From Ceratopteris richardii (Eukaryota > Streptophyta > Polypodiopsida > Polypodiales > Pteridaceae), in the NCBI GenBank assembly GCA_020310875.1, contig CM035441.1, forward strand, positions 82,383,878 through 82,447,877: 64,000 nucleotides of DNA, given 5' to 3'. Numbering within the stretch: the stretch's first letter is position 1; each line of letters starts with the position of its first letter. Positions 1 to 11,274 of the stretch are shown one piece after another. The translations under genes were made by a program, and so were the position numbers. The notes under the pieces are model-generated. The model was not told the DNA's origin and ran no database searches. It was given only the letters and a program-made list of their open reading frames with translations.

Positions 1-542
1 AGCTGCATAAGCATCTGTCCTAGGCTGATCTCTACCATGTCTTCTCAATTTCATTCTTCGGATGTGTTCTAACACTTTTGCCTGCACTTCTTCTCAGATT
101 TGTTTTTCTTCTTCTTTGTGTTTCTTGGCAGTATTAAGTCAATTAAGCATTTCCTTTGTGAGGGGTTCTTGATATAATTGACACGGCATCCGCTGATGTA
201 ACTAGGGAGAACATCACCTTCAAGTGTAGCTAATTGAATTGTTCCACTAGTTGAGATCCTATTTATGATCATAGGTCCATAACCATGCTTCTCTAGCTTT
301 CTTGCATGTTGTTTCAATGTATACACCAAAACTAAGTCTCTGGATTTCAAGCCTTTATCCTTCACATGGGCATCGAAGTATGCCTTTTGTCTCTTCTTAG
401 TTGCATAAATCCCTGTGGCAGCTCGTAGTCTCGTTTCACCTAGCCGTTCAAGATCAAAGATTCTTGAAAAGAGCTCATGCCCTATCCACTCATGTTTCTG
501 TGCTACCTTCAGTGTAGGTATCAAGAAGTCCAATGGTAGCAC
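1..542 (-). pseudogene. Integrase C-terminal domain (GyA-1)
   Basis: This continues the integrase in another frame. The conserved stretch KDKGLKSRDLVLVY is followed by a GPY-type motif (YGPMIINRIS) and the block GDVLPSYISGCRV. The same blocks occur in GyA-2 near 43370-43530. In retroelements this region contacts DNA and helps choose the target. No chromodomain is visible. The frame ends near 69, but the leftmost 100 bases still match the GyA-2 tail (an LEHI segment followed by basic residues) in a shifted frame, so the element continues past the window edge. Confidence 0.8.
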
Positions 543-1757
543 TGCATTTTGGCCAATACCATCTGAAAGGGTGTGGACTGGAGTACCGTTTTATAGGCAA
601 CTCTATATGCCCAATAGCATGGTGTAGTTGTTTGTCCCAATCACAACGTTTATTATTTACTAATTTGGTCAGCACATTGTAGAGAATCTTATTGGTGCTC
701 CCGGCTTGCCCATTAGCTTTTGGATGATAGGGGGCAGACTTCTTATGTACTACCAAGAATTCTTAGAGAAGATTTTCAATGACTTCATTCAAGAAGTGAG
801 TGCCTCTATCACTTACTAGCTCTATCGGTAGTCCATATCTAGTGAACACGTTCTCAAATAAAATCTTAGCTGTCGTTGGAGCATTGTTCTTCATTGTGGC
901 TTTCACTTCTACCCACTTGGTTAGATAGTCTGTGACCACAATGATGTATTCAGCATGTGAACTCTTAGCTGGGGGGTTAATAGGACCTACAAAGTCTATT
1001 CCCCACTTAGAGAATGCACGTCCACCCATCATAGGTTTCAATGACATCTCATCTTTAAGAATGGGATATTGAGTTTGCTGACAAACGTCACACCACTTCA
1101 CATAGGTATGTGCATCCATGTGAAGGGTTGGCCACCACAAGCTTGCAAATAGAATTTCCTTAATCACATAGTCTGGTCCAAAGTGTCCTCTTGCTACACC
1201 TTGGTGAGCAGTTTTCAAGATCTTAAGATATTCACTCTCATGGACACATAGTCTCAGATATCCATCTTTTCCCCACTTGTATAGATTATTACCAATGAGT
1301 GAGTAATCTAGGGCTTCTTGTTCTAAACTTCTTTGCCTAGCTGAAGTCATCTCTTGAGGGAATGTTTTCGTTCTCAGAAAGGCTAAGAACGGTTCACTCC
1401 AATCTGGTATTAGAGACACTTGGTACAATGTAGCGTGCTCCACAGGTGGTCTAATACGACACACTGGGCATTCTTTACACAACTTATGGACATCTGCTTC
1501 CATAGTTGGCCAGTGCACTTCGAGTCTCCTCAATGTCTGTAAAGTTCTTTGCCTTGTTAGCATTGCTCTAATGCACCCACATGTGCTAATTGCAACCATT
1601 TCGCGTACTCATCCTCTTCCACACAACAATCTAATACTCCTTGATGTGTATGCTTGTACATACTCCCTGCCATGATATGGTACTTTTGGGATTTTACTAC
1701 CTCCCTTTCTTGAGTGTTTATTATTTGGTGGTTAGGCTTGTATGTCAATACTAGCAC
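490..1757 (-). pseudogene. Integrase with two zinc modules and DDE core (GyA-1)
   Basis: Three overlapping frames together carry an integrase. The first zinc module, about 1450-1600, keeps CKECPVC but its His pair is lost in a frameshift. The second, about 1080-1210, has HX6H followed by CX2C (CDVC). The catalytic core follows: Asp in WGIDFVGP, Asp in VSDRG, then the position where Glu is expected in NGQAxSTNK, which is Gly here (codon at 700-702). Integrase joins element ends to host DNA, so without the Glu this copy would be dead even with its frames intact. The module order matches GyA-2. Confidence 0.85.
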
Positions 1758-2258
1758 TAATGTCTTGGCCCACTATGGTACAACTTCCAAATTGAACAAG
1801 TAAGCATCCAGGAGATCATCTGGTACTCCTTGTGGGGCCTCTCGGATGTGAGCCTAGAGAGATGATCTACTCTCAAGTGAGTCTTGGCTTTCCTCACCAC
1901 TACCTCAAAGTCATATTCCATTAGAAAGAGGAACCATCTTACTAATCTACATGTATTGCATGGCTTGTTTACCAAGTACAGTAGAGATTGATGATCAGTA
2001 AAAAATTTAAACTTATTTGCAAGCAAATAGTGTCTAAACTTTTTGACCGCATATACCATGTCTAATCCTTCTTGTTCGGTGGTAGTATTTTCATTCAAGT
2101 GCATTCAACGGTCTACTGGCATAGGCAATTGGAAGGTCCATATTACCTTCACCCATAGGTTGTGCAAGTACACATCCAATGGCATAATTGGATGCATCCA
2201 CATGGACATGGAATGGCTTGTTCCAATCTGGTGTAATCAAGATTGGTGCAGAACATAA
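1758..2258 (-). pseudogene. RNase H domain (GyA-1)
   Basis: The Ty3-type RNase H follows RT. Visible blocks are HVHVDASNYAIGCVLAQP (about 2170-2225), then after a one-frame slip near 2104 the stretch TTTEQEGLDMVYAVKKFRHYL, then FFTDHQSLLYL and ADHLSRL-like VDHLSRL. The enzyme would remove the RNA strand from RNA-DNA hybrids. The catalytic Asp residues in the VDAS and TDHQ blocks are still present. The same region of GyA-2 lies at 41480-41880. Confidence 0.85.
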
Positions 2259-3111
2259 TCACCGTTTAAGCTCATTGAAGGAGTTTTCACATTCTTCCGT
2301 CCACTCAAAGTTAGTCAAAAGGGAGTACACAAGCTTTGCAATGATGGCATACATGTGTATAAAACGTCGGTAATAGGCACAATGCCCCATGAAAGCTTGC
2401 ACTTCCTTGACATTCTTTGGCCTAGGTAGTTTTGCGATGGCTCTCACTTTCTCTTCGTCAGTGGATATGCCATTCTTTGACACTATGTGTCCTAGAGTAT
2501 TGGCTTGCTTGACCATGAAATCCTTAAACAAGTGGCACATTAGCCTCTGAAAGGTAGCGGGTGCATTGGTGAGACCAAATGGCATTACCCAAAAAGCAAA
2601 TATGCCCCACTCCATGGCAAAAGCTATCTTATGCTGATCTTCTAGAGCTATGGCCACTTGATTGTAGTCAGAGAAGCCATCAAGGAAGTTGTATACTTCC
2701 TTACCTGCTACTCTTTCTAGTAGATTCTCGATAATCAGAAGCAGATAGTTATCTCGAATAGTGGCTACATTAACCTTCTTCAAATTAATGCGTACATGTA
2801 AGTTTCCATTCTTCTTGGGCACCACTACAATGGTGGATACCCATTCAGTGTGCTCAATTTCATAGATGAATCCAGCTTCCACCAGTCTATCTATCTCCTC
2901 TTTGATCTTAGTAGCATAGTTATCGTTATGTGTATGACTTTTGCTTAGAGGGTTTGGCATCTGAGGTCATGGGAATCGTGTGTGAGCATATGTCAGGATC
3001 TACACCTTTCAAGTCCTTATAAGTCCAAGCAAATACATCTCTATATTCTCTTAGCAAAGCTATCAACTCTTGCTCATCTTCTTTTGTCAGGTCATGTCCT
3101 ATGTAGTTGAA
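2259..3111 (-). pseudogene. Reverse transcriptase (GyA-1), catalytic box deleted
   Basis: The RT begins with a linker (REYRDVFAWTYKDLKGVDP) and runs through EAGFIYEIEHTEWVS, VVVPKKNGNLHVRI, LLDGFSDYNQVAI-like and MPFGLTNAPATFQRL blocks, all standard Ty3/gypsy motifs. Near 2500 the text jumps from KDFMV to KQANTLGHI. Compared with GyA-2 about 47 codons are missing, including the Y/F-x-D-D catalytic motif. After the deletion the frame continues to GHCAYYRRFIH and ends at an in-frame TGA (2259-2261) that GyA-2 also has. There is a frame change between the linker and the RT core near 2950. Confidence 0.9.
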
Positions 3112-3753
3112 CAATCTCAAGTGGAAATTCTCACTAAGCAAATGGAAAGTCTTATTGCTACACAATCCAATTTGGCAAAGACTATATATGCTTTACAATC
3201 TAATTACACCAAAACTTTCCAAAATCAAATGAACCCAATGTCTTTTCAAGAGCCTAATCAACATGTTATAGCTCCCAATCAAAATCCACAAGTGGCTCCT
3301 ACTCAAGCATATCAAGTTTCTTCAATGCAAAATCCTCATCCTCATGTGCAAAATCCTCAACTGTATCAAAACATGTATCCTCAAGCTTCTCAAACAGCTT
3401 TTCAAAATCCTCAAAATCAAAATTTTCAAAACCATCCATTGTATACTATGGAAGCTGTTCTTGCACCTCAAGTACCACATGTTGCTCCTCAAGCTCCTCA
3501 AATACATCAATTGCCTTATCAAAATCCTAATTATCTTGTTCAAGCTATACCTTATCAACAACATCCTCAATTTCAAAATTTCCCACCATAAGTTAATCAA
3601 AACCCTCAAAATCAAAATGGTTTTGTGTGTGGCCCTCGTAGGTGTCCTTGGTGTGATTCATTAGAGCACTTTTTGAGAGATTGTGAACTATTGAAAGCTG
3701 CTAAGGAGAAACGACTAGTAATAGACATAGACAAGAAAATATGTGACTATTGA
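3112..3753 (+). pseudogene. Gag with zinc knuckle (GyB)
   Basis: An open frame rich in Gln, Asn and Pro begins with a helical segment (VEILTKQMESLIATQ) and continues through many NPQ/NQNP repeats. A TAA at 3589-3591 interrupts it, but the same frame continues into a canonical CX2CX4HX4C knuckle (CPWCDSLEHFLRDC) at about 3637-3680 and ends at TGA 3751-3753. Zinc knuckles of this spacing bind the element RNA in the particle. The true start is lost at the junction with GyA-1; the ATG at 3094 lies in or before the junction and need not be the original. Confidence 0.75.
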
Positions 3754-3765
3754 TCTAGGCTACCT

Positions 3766-4638
3766 TTGCAAGGAAATTATGGTAAGGGAGGAATGAAAAA
3801 AGACTATGAAAATATAACCATAACGGATGCAGGAACTAGAGGAGTGAAACTAGAAGCTCTTGATGAACAACAAGTAGAATCAAGTAAACCCACAAAGGAA
3901 GTTGACTTTTCCATAGAGGCTTTAGTAAGAGCACGAGATGAGATTAGGAGAATAACGACTTGGGAGTCACCGATAGAATATCAATCTCTTATTTCTCACA
4001 TATCCAATGTAGAAGAAAAATGAAAAAGAGATGAAGCTAAGCATAGTGAAAGAAGAGTGACTCAAAAACAAACCTCAAAGGCAATAGAAACAATCATAGA
4101 GCAAGGAGAAACATCACAATCCAAAGATAAAAAACAAGAATCACAACCCAATGAACAAAAACAAGAGGAGAAACAAAAAGGGAAGAAAACAAAGCAAAGA
4201 AAAACAGAACCAAAGCCTTTAGATAAACAACAACAATCGAAACAAATTGAAGACCAAACACGAGAACATGAACAAAAAGAAGATCCTGGGCAAAAACAAA
4301 AGAAACCAAACAAAAAACCTAAAGCCATCTTGATTTTAGAAATTGAGAGAAAAATAGATCTTATGGAGATTTTAGATGACATTTTGCTTAAGAGTCAAGT
4401 GACTATGTCTTTAGAACAAGTTTTCTCTATTGCAAAGCCTGTTTTTAAAGATAACTTTATCAACCTAATTAAAAGGAAGAGGTTTCCACTTAATCTAGAT
4501 ACTGAGATGCAAGATTCTCTAGATCAAGATCAAGCTATGAATGAAGCCTTAAACCTTGATGAATTTGATGAAGAGGACTTTGATGATGATGAAGTAAATG
4601 TTAATAAAAACTTTTTAGGACCTATTCAACCTGACCAT
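3766..4638 (+). pseudogene. Charged gag-protease linker (GyB)
   Basis: Two stretches in the same frame (3766-4023 and 4057 onward), separated by one stop, encode a very polar linker. It is rich in Lys, Gln and Glu between about 4057 and 4320, then Asp/Glu-rich around 4560-4600 (EFDEEDFDDDE). No enzyme motif is visible. Position between the zinc knuckle and the protease fits the gag-pol spacer of this lineage. A low-complexity spacer of this kind would probably be disordered; that is inference. Confidence 0.6.
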
Positions 4639-5215
4639 GAAAATCATGAAAACAATCCTGAAATTCACTTTAAAAGAAAATTTTGGTCTAAACGTACATC
4701 AGAGATGCATATTAAAATAGGAAATGATAAGAACGCTATCATTGTAAATGCATTAATAGATTCCGGCTCCAAAATCAATGTGATTTCAAGAGAAGTCTAT
4801 GATAACTTTCGATGGCCCATAGATAAAGATTGTGGATGGCATAGGAGAACTGCAGATAATGGTGTAGGTACCCTGTATGGAGCTTGTGCTAGTGTGCCCA
4901 TATCCATAGGAGGAATCACATAAGAGTTTCACTTTTTTATTCAAAATAATTGCTCCTATGAAGTTCTCTTAGGTCAACCTTTTATTTGTGAGAGTCGTAT
5001 GGAAACTAAAGCCATGGATGATGGGTCTACCTATGCTAGAATTAAGTCTAAGGATGGAATGCAATCACTTCAAGTCATGACAGTAGGAGTGAATCATCCT
5101 AAGAATCTATACCTATTGTTACTTAGGGTCATGAGCATGCTTGTAGTGATTGTGCACCTCGATTCATGTTTGGAGCTACATATGATCAAAATTTTGGATA
5201 GAATCCATTGTTGAG
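4639..5215 (+). pseudogene. Aspartic protease (GyB)
   Basis: A retropepsin: the active-site D-S-G is at 4759-4767 within ALIDSGSKINVIS, and the second conserved block LLGQPFICESRMETK comes about 60 codons later, after a TAA at 4921-4923 in the same frame. The family dimerises and cuts the gag-pol polyprotein. The catalytic Asp is intact, so the stop is the visible lesion. The frame ends at TGA 5213-5215. A further 350 bases to about 5560 contain stops in all frames and only traces of linker protein. Confidence 0.8.
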
Positions 5216-5580
5216 CGGGACAACAGTGGATATTGGTTTGACATCTCGCAACCAACCAACATGTACAATAGTTTGTCACTTTGCTTTCCACATTCTAGAT
5301 TAGATTTTCTTCACAAGAGTCAATTGTCCAAGTCTTTTATGCAAAAAAAAAAAATTATAAAGACAACAAAATCATGGAACATGATGAGAACATTGAGCAT
5401 GTGATTGAGACATCTCATTGTTTCTCTACTCTTGAGGAGTTAGAGTTATGTCTTCAACAAAATTCTAATTCCCATATTATTGTTCTTTCTTCCCTTGATG
5501 AGTATGCTCTAATCCAAGAGTATGCTCTCAATGTTGACAAGTTCTGAAAATTTAACCAAACACATGATGCCTTAGTTGAA

Positions 5581-6489
5581 ACAAAGTACAAACCTGTAGA
5601 CAAAAAAATCAAACCCATAGCTCAACCATTACCTCTAGGAAGTAATGAAAAAATTATTGATGTGAAAAATGATCCAATTCTTCGGGATAAGAAAAACATA
5701 GGACATACATTCACAGATGAGACAATCAAACGGGTGAAAATTGGTAGAGATGATGACTTTCTTTTGCCAACAGAGAGAGATAAATTTGAGAGGGTCATAC
5801 GTAGCCATGGAAAAGCCTTTACTATGTATCCTCATGAGATTGGTTCTGTAGATCCTTAGCTAGTTGCACCCATGATAATCTTTACTATTCCACATATTCC
5901 ATGAAATCTTCGCCCTATACCAGTTCCAAAGGCTCACTTACATGAGCTAATGAAACTACTTAAGGAGAAGATGAACATGAGAATTTTAGAGCCATCTTTT
6001 GCACCTTACTCAAACAGATGGTTCACTGTGCCTAAAAAGGATGGGAAACTACGTTTTATTCAAGATCTCCAACCTGACAATAAAGTCAACATAAGGAATG
6101 TAGGAACATGACCCATTGTAGATGAGTTTGCTAAATCATTTTTAGGACATTCTATATATTCAATGGGTGATTTATATTCAGGATATGACCAATTCCAATT
6201 AGCAATTGGTAGTTGTGACATAACCACAATGAAAACTCCTTTCGGCTTAGTGCGAATGTGTACTTTACCTTAAGGAGTGACTAATTTTGTGGCTCATATG
6301 ATGAGTGCTATGAATATGGTCTTACATTATTTTATCCCTCATATAACCATGCCATTCATTAATGATATTCCAATTAAAGGGAGTGAGGAACATGCAAAGG
6401 ACATTACTTTAGATTCATCTGGATGTCATAAATTTGTTCTTGACCATATCTCTTATTGTGACAAATATTTCAATGATTTGAAGAGGTAG
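5581..6489 (+). pseudogene. Reverse transcriptase (GyB)
   Basis: One frame carries the RT with four in-frame stops (at GSVDP/stop near 5857, then near 5904, 6110 and 6271). Blocks are HEIGSVDP, LVAPMIIFTIPHIP, ILEPSFAPYSNRWFTVPKK, KLRFIQDLQP, GDLYSGYDQFQLA, TPFGLVRMCTLP and the active site FINDIPIKG. The usual motif is F-x-D-D, so the first catalytic Asp has become Asn. Two stops fit single transitions from TGG (Trp before NLRP) and CAA (Gln before GVTN). The frame ends at 6489 and the next domain is in another frame. Confidence 0.88.
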
Positions 6490-6553
6490 GTCTCACATTT
6501 TCCATATAAAAATCTGTTTTTGATGTCAATCAGGTTCTTATTGTTGGACATTT

Positions 6554-7330
6554 ATGTGGCCATTATGGTCAAACCACATACCCACAAAAGTTGATGCCAT
6601 TAGCAAGATTTCTGAAACATGTAGCAATGTCAGTGAGGTACACAGATTTCTTGGTGCTTGCATCTTTTATGTTATTTGGATCCCATACTTTGCTCATGGT
6701 GTCGATTGTCTCTATGACTTGTTGAGGAAGAAACAAAAATTTATTTGGACTGAAAAAAACACACAAGCTATGCGTAAATTGAAGAAATTATTGCTTGAAG
6801 CTCCCATCCTTAAGCATGTAGACTATTCTGCTAACAAACCTATTATATTGATTGTTGATACTAGTCCTATTGGTATAGGTTGGGTCATAAGTCAAGATGA
6901 TAGTGAAGGGAATAGATATGCAATTAGGTTTGGTGGTAAAATTTTACATGAAACACAACAAAAATATCTACAGATCAAATGAGAACTATGGGGTATGGTA
7001 ACAGCTTTGAAAACAGACAAAGAATATTTCATTGGTGCAAATGTCAAAGTTGAGATTGATTTTTTGCCTCTCATTGGAATGATAGCCAATTGTTCATCTC
7101 TTGATATAGCCATGCTTAGATGGATCTCATATATTAAGTTAGTAAATCCTGAGTTAGTTCATATTTCAGGTAATTCAAACTCAATTGCTGATATGTTATC
7201 AAGATCTAGATTTGATGATGATCTTGAAAGTGATCTAATAAAGAATGTGAACTTAGTTGACTATGCTCCACATATATACGAGTATGAGAAATTTCATGAG
7301 TCTGAGTACGAAATGAATGGAGAGACATAG
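6554..7330 (+). pseudogene. RNase H domain (GyB)
   Basis: The frame carries the RT connection (VSEVHRFLGACIFY, FIWTEKNTQAM) and then Ty3 RNase H blocks: PIILIVDTSPIGIGWVISQ, RFGGKILHETQQKYLQIK, a TGA at 6980-6982, ELWGMVTALK, and finally VHISGNSNSIADMLSRS. A stop at 7328-7330 ends it. The first catalytic Asp (VDTS) is retained. The frame differs from the RT upstream and from the integrase downstream, so at least two indels have occurred. Confidence 0.8.
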
Positions 7331-7371
7331 GAAAGTATCTAAGTACACTACAACCATTACCTAATTGGACT

Positions 7372-8390
7372 ATGAATAGATTTCGTAACATTAGGAAACG
7401 AGCTTATAACTTTTTCCTATGTAACGGTTATCTTTGGAGACATGCTAAGGGTGAGGTTAAGAATCCACAATGGATCCTAGGAAAAGGAGGTCTTCAATTG
7501 CAAGTAATGAAGGAAATGCATGAGACATTATGGGTAGGTCATAAAGGATTTTTTGGAACATATGAAAAAAATTAGAAGTACATGATGTATGTTGACATTA
7601 GTAGCTATGTTTCTACATGTTCTACTTGTCAACTTCATTCATCAGTTAAACATAGAGATGTGTTGCATCCTACTTATCCACCTTGTATTCACTACAAGTG
7701 GGTAGTAGATCGTGTAACTATGCCTAAAGGTATTGACAAAAACTGTTACATTGTACTTGCAAGAGAAGACTTAACCATGTAGAGGGACGTGCACTACGAT
7801 CTAAGACCACTTACAATGTTTGCAAATTCTTGCTTGAAGATATCATAAGTCGCTTTGGGTACATAGAGAAAGTAGTTGCCGATCATGGAGAGTTAAATGC
7901 AAGAGAAGCTAAAGAGTTCTTTGAACATCACGGTATTCGTTTGTCTCTCACTACTGCATATAATCCAGAGGCGAATGGTAAAATAGAGAGATGGCATCCA
8001 CTTATTGTGAAAGCCATATCTAACACATGTAACGGTGACATTAAACAATGGCTTAGATTCTTACCCTTTGCACTTTGGGCAAATAGAATGACGTGCACAC
8101 ATACTACTGGGTATATGCCTGCTGAACTCATGTACTGTCAAAAACCATTGTTTCCAATTCAGTCTCATATTTCTGCATGGTCAAATTTGCCTTGGTCTGA
8201 AAATATGTTTACTGATGATTTTTTGAGTTTGCACATTAAACAGTTAGAATAAGGTAAATTAAGACTTGATGATGTTGTTGAAAAATTAAGAGAATCTAGA
8301 ATGAAGAATAAACATTATTTTGATAAAACTCATCGATTGCATCCTAAGCCGATTGAAGTAGGAGATGGGAGTTTTTTCTACATATTCCTA
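7372..8390 (+). pseudogene. Integrase (GyB)
   Basis: The N-terminal zinc module reads H, H (MHETLWVGHKG) then CSTC near 7619-7630, with one stop inside. The first core Asp is in WVVDRVTMP (about 7700-7715). After a frame change near 7782 the core resumes with VVADHGELNA and has the catalytic Glu in NGKIERWH (about 7975-7995). The C-terminal segment with KPIEVGDG runs to about 8385 and stops before the expected end. Only one zinc module is present, unlike GyA. Confidence 0.82.
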
Positions 8391-9418
8391 TAGGAGACCT
8401 TTCAAAACATAGCCCTACAAATTTTCATCTTCATCAAAGGATATTTGAAGGGTCAAAGAGCACAAAATCCAGTTTTCAAGGTCACCACAGTTTCCTAGAA
8501 TAAGAAAATTGAAGGCTTGAAGGGCTACCACATGGCAAACAATGATTGAACCATGATATATGGTCAAGATGAGCTCACATTCAAGGTTGGAGATGCACTA
8601 AAGCATAAAGCAAGGAAGATCCACGAGTTTTTTCATCGGATAAGCCTTTTTTGATGATCAAAGATCAATAATGCAGAGATTGTCCAAAAATAGTAGTCTA
8701 TCTTATCCAAATTGATGTCAGCACTGATCCAACGGTCCAGAACAACCCCAAATCCAATGGTGGAGAATGAAAGCACCTATTTTCCTCCGCTTTGCCCTAG
8801 ATATCATATAAAGAACCAATCCTAACCATCCATTGGATAAATCCAATGTTGTAATAAAAAGAAGTTGATCTTAGGGTGTAGAGTTGATTTCTCTAGATCC
8901 AAGGGCCCAAATTCATTTAAAAAACTATATAAACCCCCCTCCAAACTCCTAGAGCATCATTGTTAGGCATCCATAGGGCCCTTGCTAGCACATGGTTTCC
9001 TTGAGACGATCACCCTCAGTTGAGCACGTGAGGATCCAAGGTGGGCTAGTAAGAGCACAGTTCCTAGATTCAATTTTTAGACTTCCTCTCTAGGATAGGC
9101 TCATAAACCCAGTTTCTCTTTGTTTGCTCACCTGCAATGGAGTGTGTGAGTGAGTTAGAGCTGGTTTTATGTGTCTTAGACTTCTTTAGAAACACATTAT
9201 GATCCTAGAAAGACATAAAGACAATGCAGTGGAGCCTATCCTCGTACGTGTGACATTCGGTTGAACTGTCATGGTGAGAGGGTCATGTGGATCACCTTTG
9301 ACCAGTAGAATGCTTAGCTTGACATTTCACAACATTCATGTATATGTTTGTCATAAGAATATCTTCTAATTCATATCTCATGTCTCTTATCTCTTTGTCT
9401 CTTATATGTTTTTACATG
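8391..9418. other. Non-coding segment with TATA box, candidate GyB 3' LTR
   Basis: No coding match is visible. On the plus strand a TATA-like CTATATAAACC lies at 8935-8945, followed by a C-rich stretch and then short stop-rich text, which is how a promoter-bearing LTR or its R-U5 part would look. It directly follows the GyB integrase, so a 3' LTR of GyB is the simplest reading. No second copy exists in the window to define its ends, and no purine tract was found. The right boundary with CoA-1 lies between about 9390 and 9420. Confidence 0.4.
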
Positions 9419-9610
9419 TCATCTGCTTTGATAACCTTCAAGCAAATCACCTTCATGAGCACTCAATTTATGATTTACCTCCATAGGGGTGCTAGCTACC
9501 TTTTCATTCTCCAAGAGGAACTTCTTCAACATGTCTTGCACATATTTCCTTTGAGTGATGTAGATTCCAGAATTAGTGTATACTAACTCAAGTCTAAGAA
9601 AATACTTCAA
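9419..9610 (-). pseudogene. RT C-terminal tail (CoA-1)
   Basis: After the main frame stops at 9638 the protein continues in a neighbouring frame with LELVYTNSGIYITQRKYVQDMLKKF and ASTPMEVNHKLS, the standard copia RT thumb and connection region. The RNase H blocks that should follow are absent: similarity stops after about 9420, where unrelated sequence begins. This marks the truncation point of the element. Confidence 0.75.
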
Positions 9611-9637
9611 AAACCCTAGGTCATTGATTTTGAACTC

Positions 9638-11272
9638 CTACATCATTTGGTTCTTAATTTGTTTGATGCCACTAGCATCACTACCTATCAGAATGATATC
9701 ATCAACATATACACATAAATATATCACTTCTGAATTACTCCTCTTGAAAAACAAAGAAGATTGTGCCTTGCTCATCATGAATCCTTGGTCTTGAAGATAG
9801 GTGGTTAACCTATGGTTCCATGCCCTAGGTGCCTGCTTCAAACCATAAAGTTCTTTGTTCAATTTGCACACGTAATTTACCTTGCTTGGGTCTTCATAGC
9901 CAAGAGGTTGAGCCATGTAAACCTCCTCTAAAATCCAGCCATTGAAAAAAGCATTTTTCACATCTAGCTCATACATATTCCAATTTCTAGATGCAGCTAC
10001 ACTTACCAGTACTCTAATGGTTGGCATTTTTGCCACAGGTGAAAATGTCTCTTCATAATCTACTCCTTGGGTTTGTGCAAAACCCTTAGCCACAAGTCTA
10101 GCTTTATATCTGTTTATGGATCCATCTGAGCTCATTTTGATTTTGTAAATCCATCTAGAACCAATTACCTTCATTGATGCCTTCTTGGGTACTAGCTCCC
10201 AAGTGTCATTTTCTTGGAGCGCTTCTATTTCTTCATCCATAGCTTCCTTCCATTCTGCTTTGGTACTTGCTTCTTCATATGAGGAAGGTTCTTCAAGTAA
10301 TAAATCCTTAGCAAGATAAATGGAATGCTTAGTAACTAATGAAGTATCATACCCATATCTGATTGGCTTCTTACTCTCTCTTTGTGATCTTCTTACTGCT
10401 TGGTTGGATGATTCAGGTACGTCCTCCAACCTCTTCAACTTGGCCTTTCCTTTTGATTTCCATGCTTTGAACTCTTCCAAGTTGATGGTGTCCTCATCAT
10501 CTGATTTGATGTCTTCAAATGTGCTTGGCTCCTCCTTGGTGAGGCTTGGAAATTCCTCTTCCAAGTCATATGGCAATTTGACCTTCTTGTATTCACTTCC
10601 AAACCAAGAATCATTCTCATCAAACAAAACATCTCTACTGACCATAAAACTTTTCTTGGATGGATTATAAAACTTGTATCCTTTCTTATTTAAATCATAC
10701 CCTATGAAGATACATTTCTCTGCCTTAGGGTCTAACTTACCTCTGATTTGAGATGGAACATGCACATAAGAAACACAACCAAATATTCTGCAATGATCAA
10801 GTGATGGTTTCCTACCATGCCATGCCTCATATGGGGTCATCCCATCAAGTGACTTAGAGGGTAACCTGTTAATAAGAAAACTGGTAGTAGAAACACTCTT
10901 TGCCCATAAATAATTAGGCAATTTCTTTTCATTAAGCATTGATCTAGCTGCTTCCACAATCAATTTGTTCCTTCTCTCTACCACTCCATTTTGCTCAAGA
11001 GTATACCTAGTAGTAATCTCCCTATTGATACCTCTGTCTTGCAAAAATGCATAAAACTCATTTGAGAAGTACTCGCCTCCTCCATCTGACCTTATCCTCT
11101 TTAGGCTTCTTCCTATTTGATTTTCCACAAGTGCAAGATACTTTTTGAAGCAACTGAACACTTCATCTTTATGTTTCATGAAATACAAGATAGTCCACCT
11201 ACTAAAATCATCAATGAATGACACATAGTACCTTGAGCTTGAAATTGAAGGACCCTTGCTTGGTCCCCACAC
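9638..11272 (-). pseudogene. Integrase core and reverse transcriptase (CoA-1)
   Basis: The longest open frame of the window, 544 codons. The integrase core shows Asp in FIDDFSRW, Asp in RSDGGGEYFS and Glu in NGVVERRNK, so the D-D-E triad is intact. A C-terminal block (TPYEAWHGRKP, CIFIGYD) and an acidic linker follow. The RT has the blocks ALQENDTWELVP, RYKARLVAKGFAQ, LDVKNAFFNG, LYGLKQAPRAW and the active site YVDDIIL. The frame opens inside the integrase and ends before the RT thumb, so it is not a whole protein, but every catalytic residue visible in it is present. Confidence 0.92.
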
Positions 11273-11274
11273 AT

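Larger units (their letters stand above)
1..3111 (-). mobile_element. GyA-1, Ty3/gypsy pol fragment
   Basis: Reading leftward this shows RT, RNase H, integrase with two zinc modules, and an integrase C-terminal GPY-type module, the domain order of Ty3/gypsy. It is the same family as GyA-2 at 40470-43700 and GyA-3 at 48875-51060. No LTR is visible; the left end leaves the window, and the right end stops abruptly at about 3111 against the gag of a plus-strand element. It is a fragment without gag or first protease. Frameshifts, stops and a deletion in RT make it inactive. Confidence 0.9.
3112..8390 (+). mobile_element. GyB, Ty3/gypsy element body
   Basis: In order: Gln/Asn/Pro-rich gag with a zinc knuckle, a Lys/Gln/Glu-rich linker, aspartic protease, RT, RNase H and integrase. 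This is one Ty3/gypsy element from another lineage than GyA: RT blocks such as GDLYSGYDQFQLA and DIPIKG, and the integrase block VADHGELNA, have no match in the other copies here. The 5' end is cut at 3111, so no 5' LTR or primer site is seen. At least six in-frame stops and several frameshifts make it dead. The TATA-bearing segment after 8390 may be its 3' LTR. Confidence 0.88.

Noticed and set aside
3322..3664. Leu/Ile-rich frames on both strands over GyB gag
   Set aside because: They are shadows of the Gln/Pro-rich gag coding, which alone leads into the zinc knuckle.
4062..4382. Minus-strand Cys/Phe-rich frame
   Set aside because: It is the complement of the Lys/Gln/Glu-rich GyB linker; codon composition explains it.
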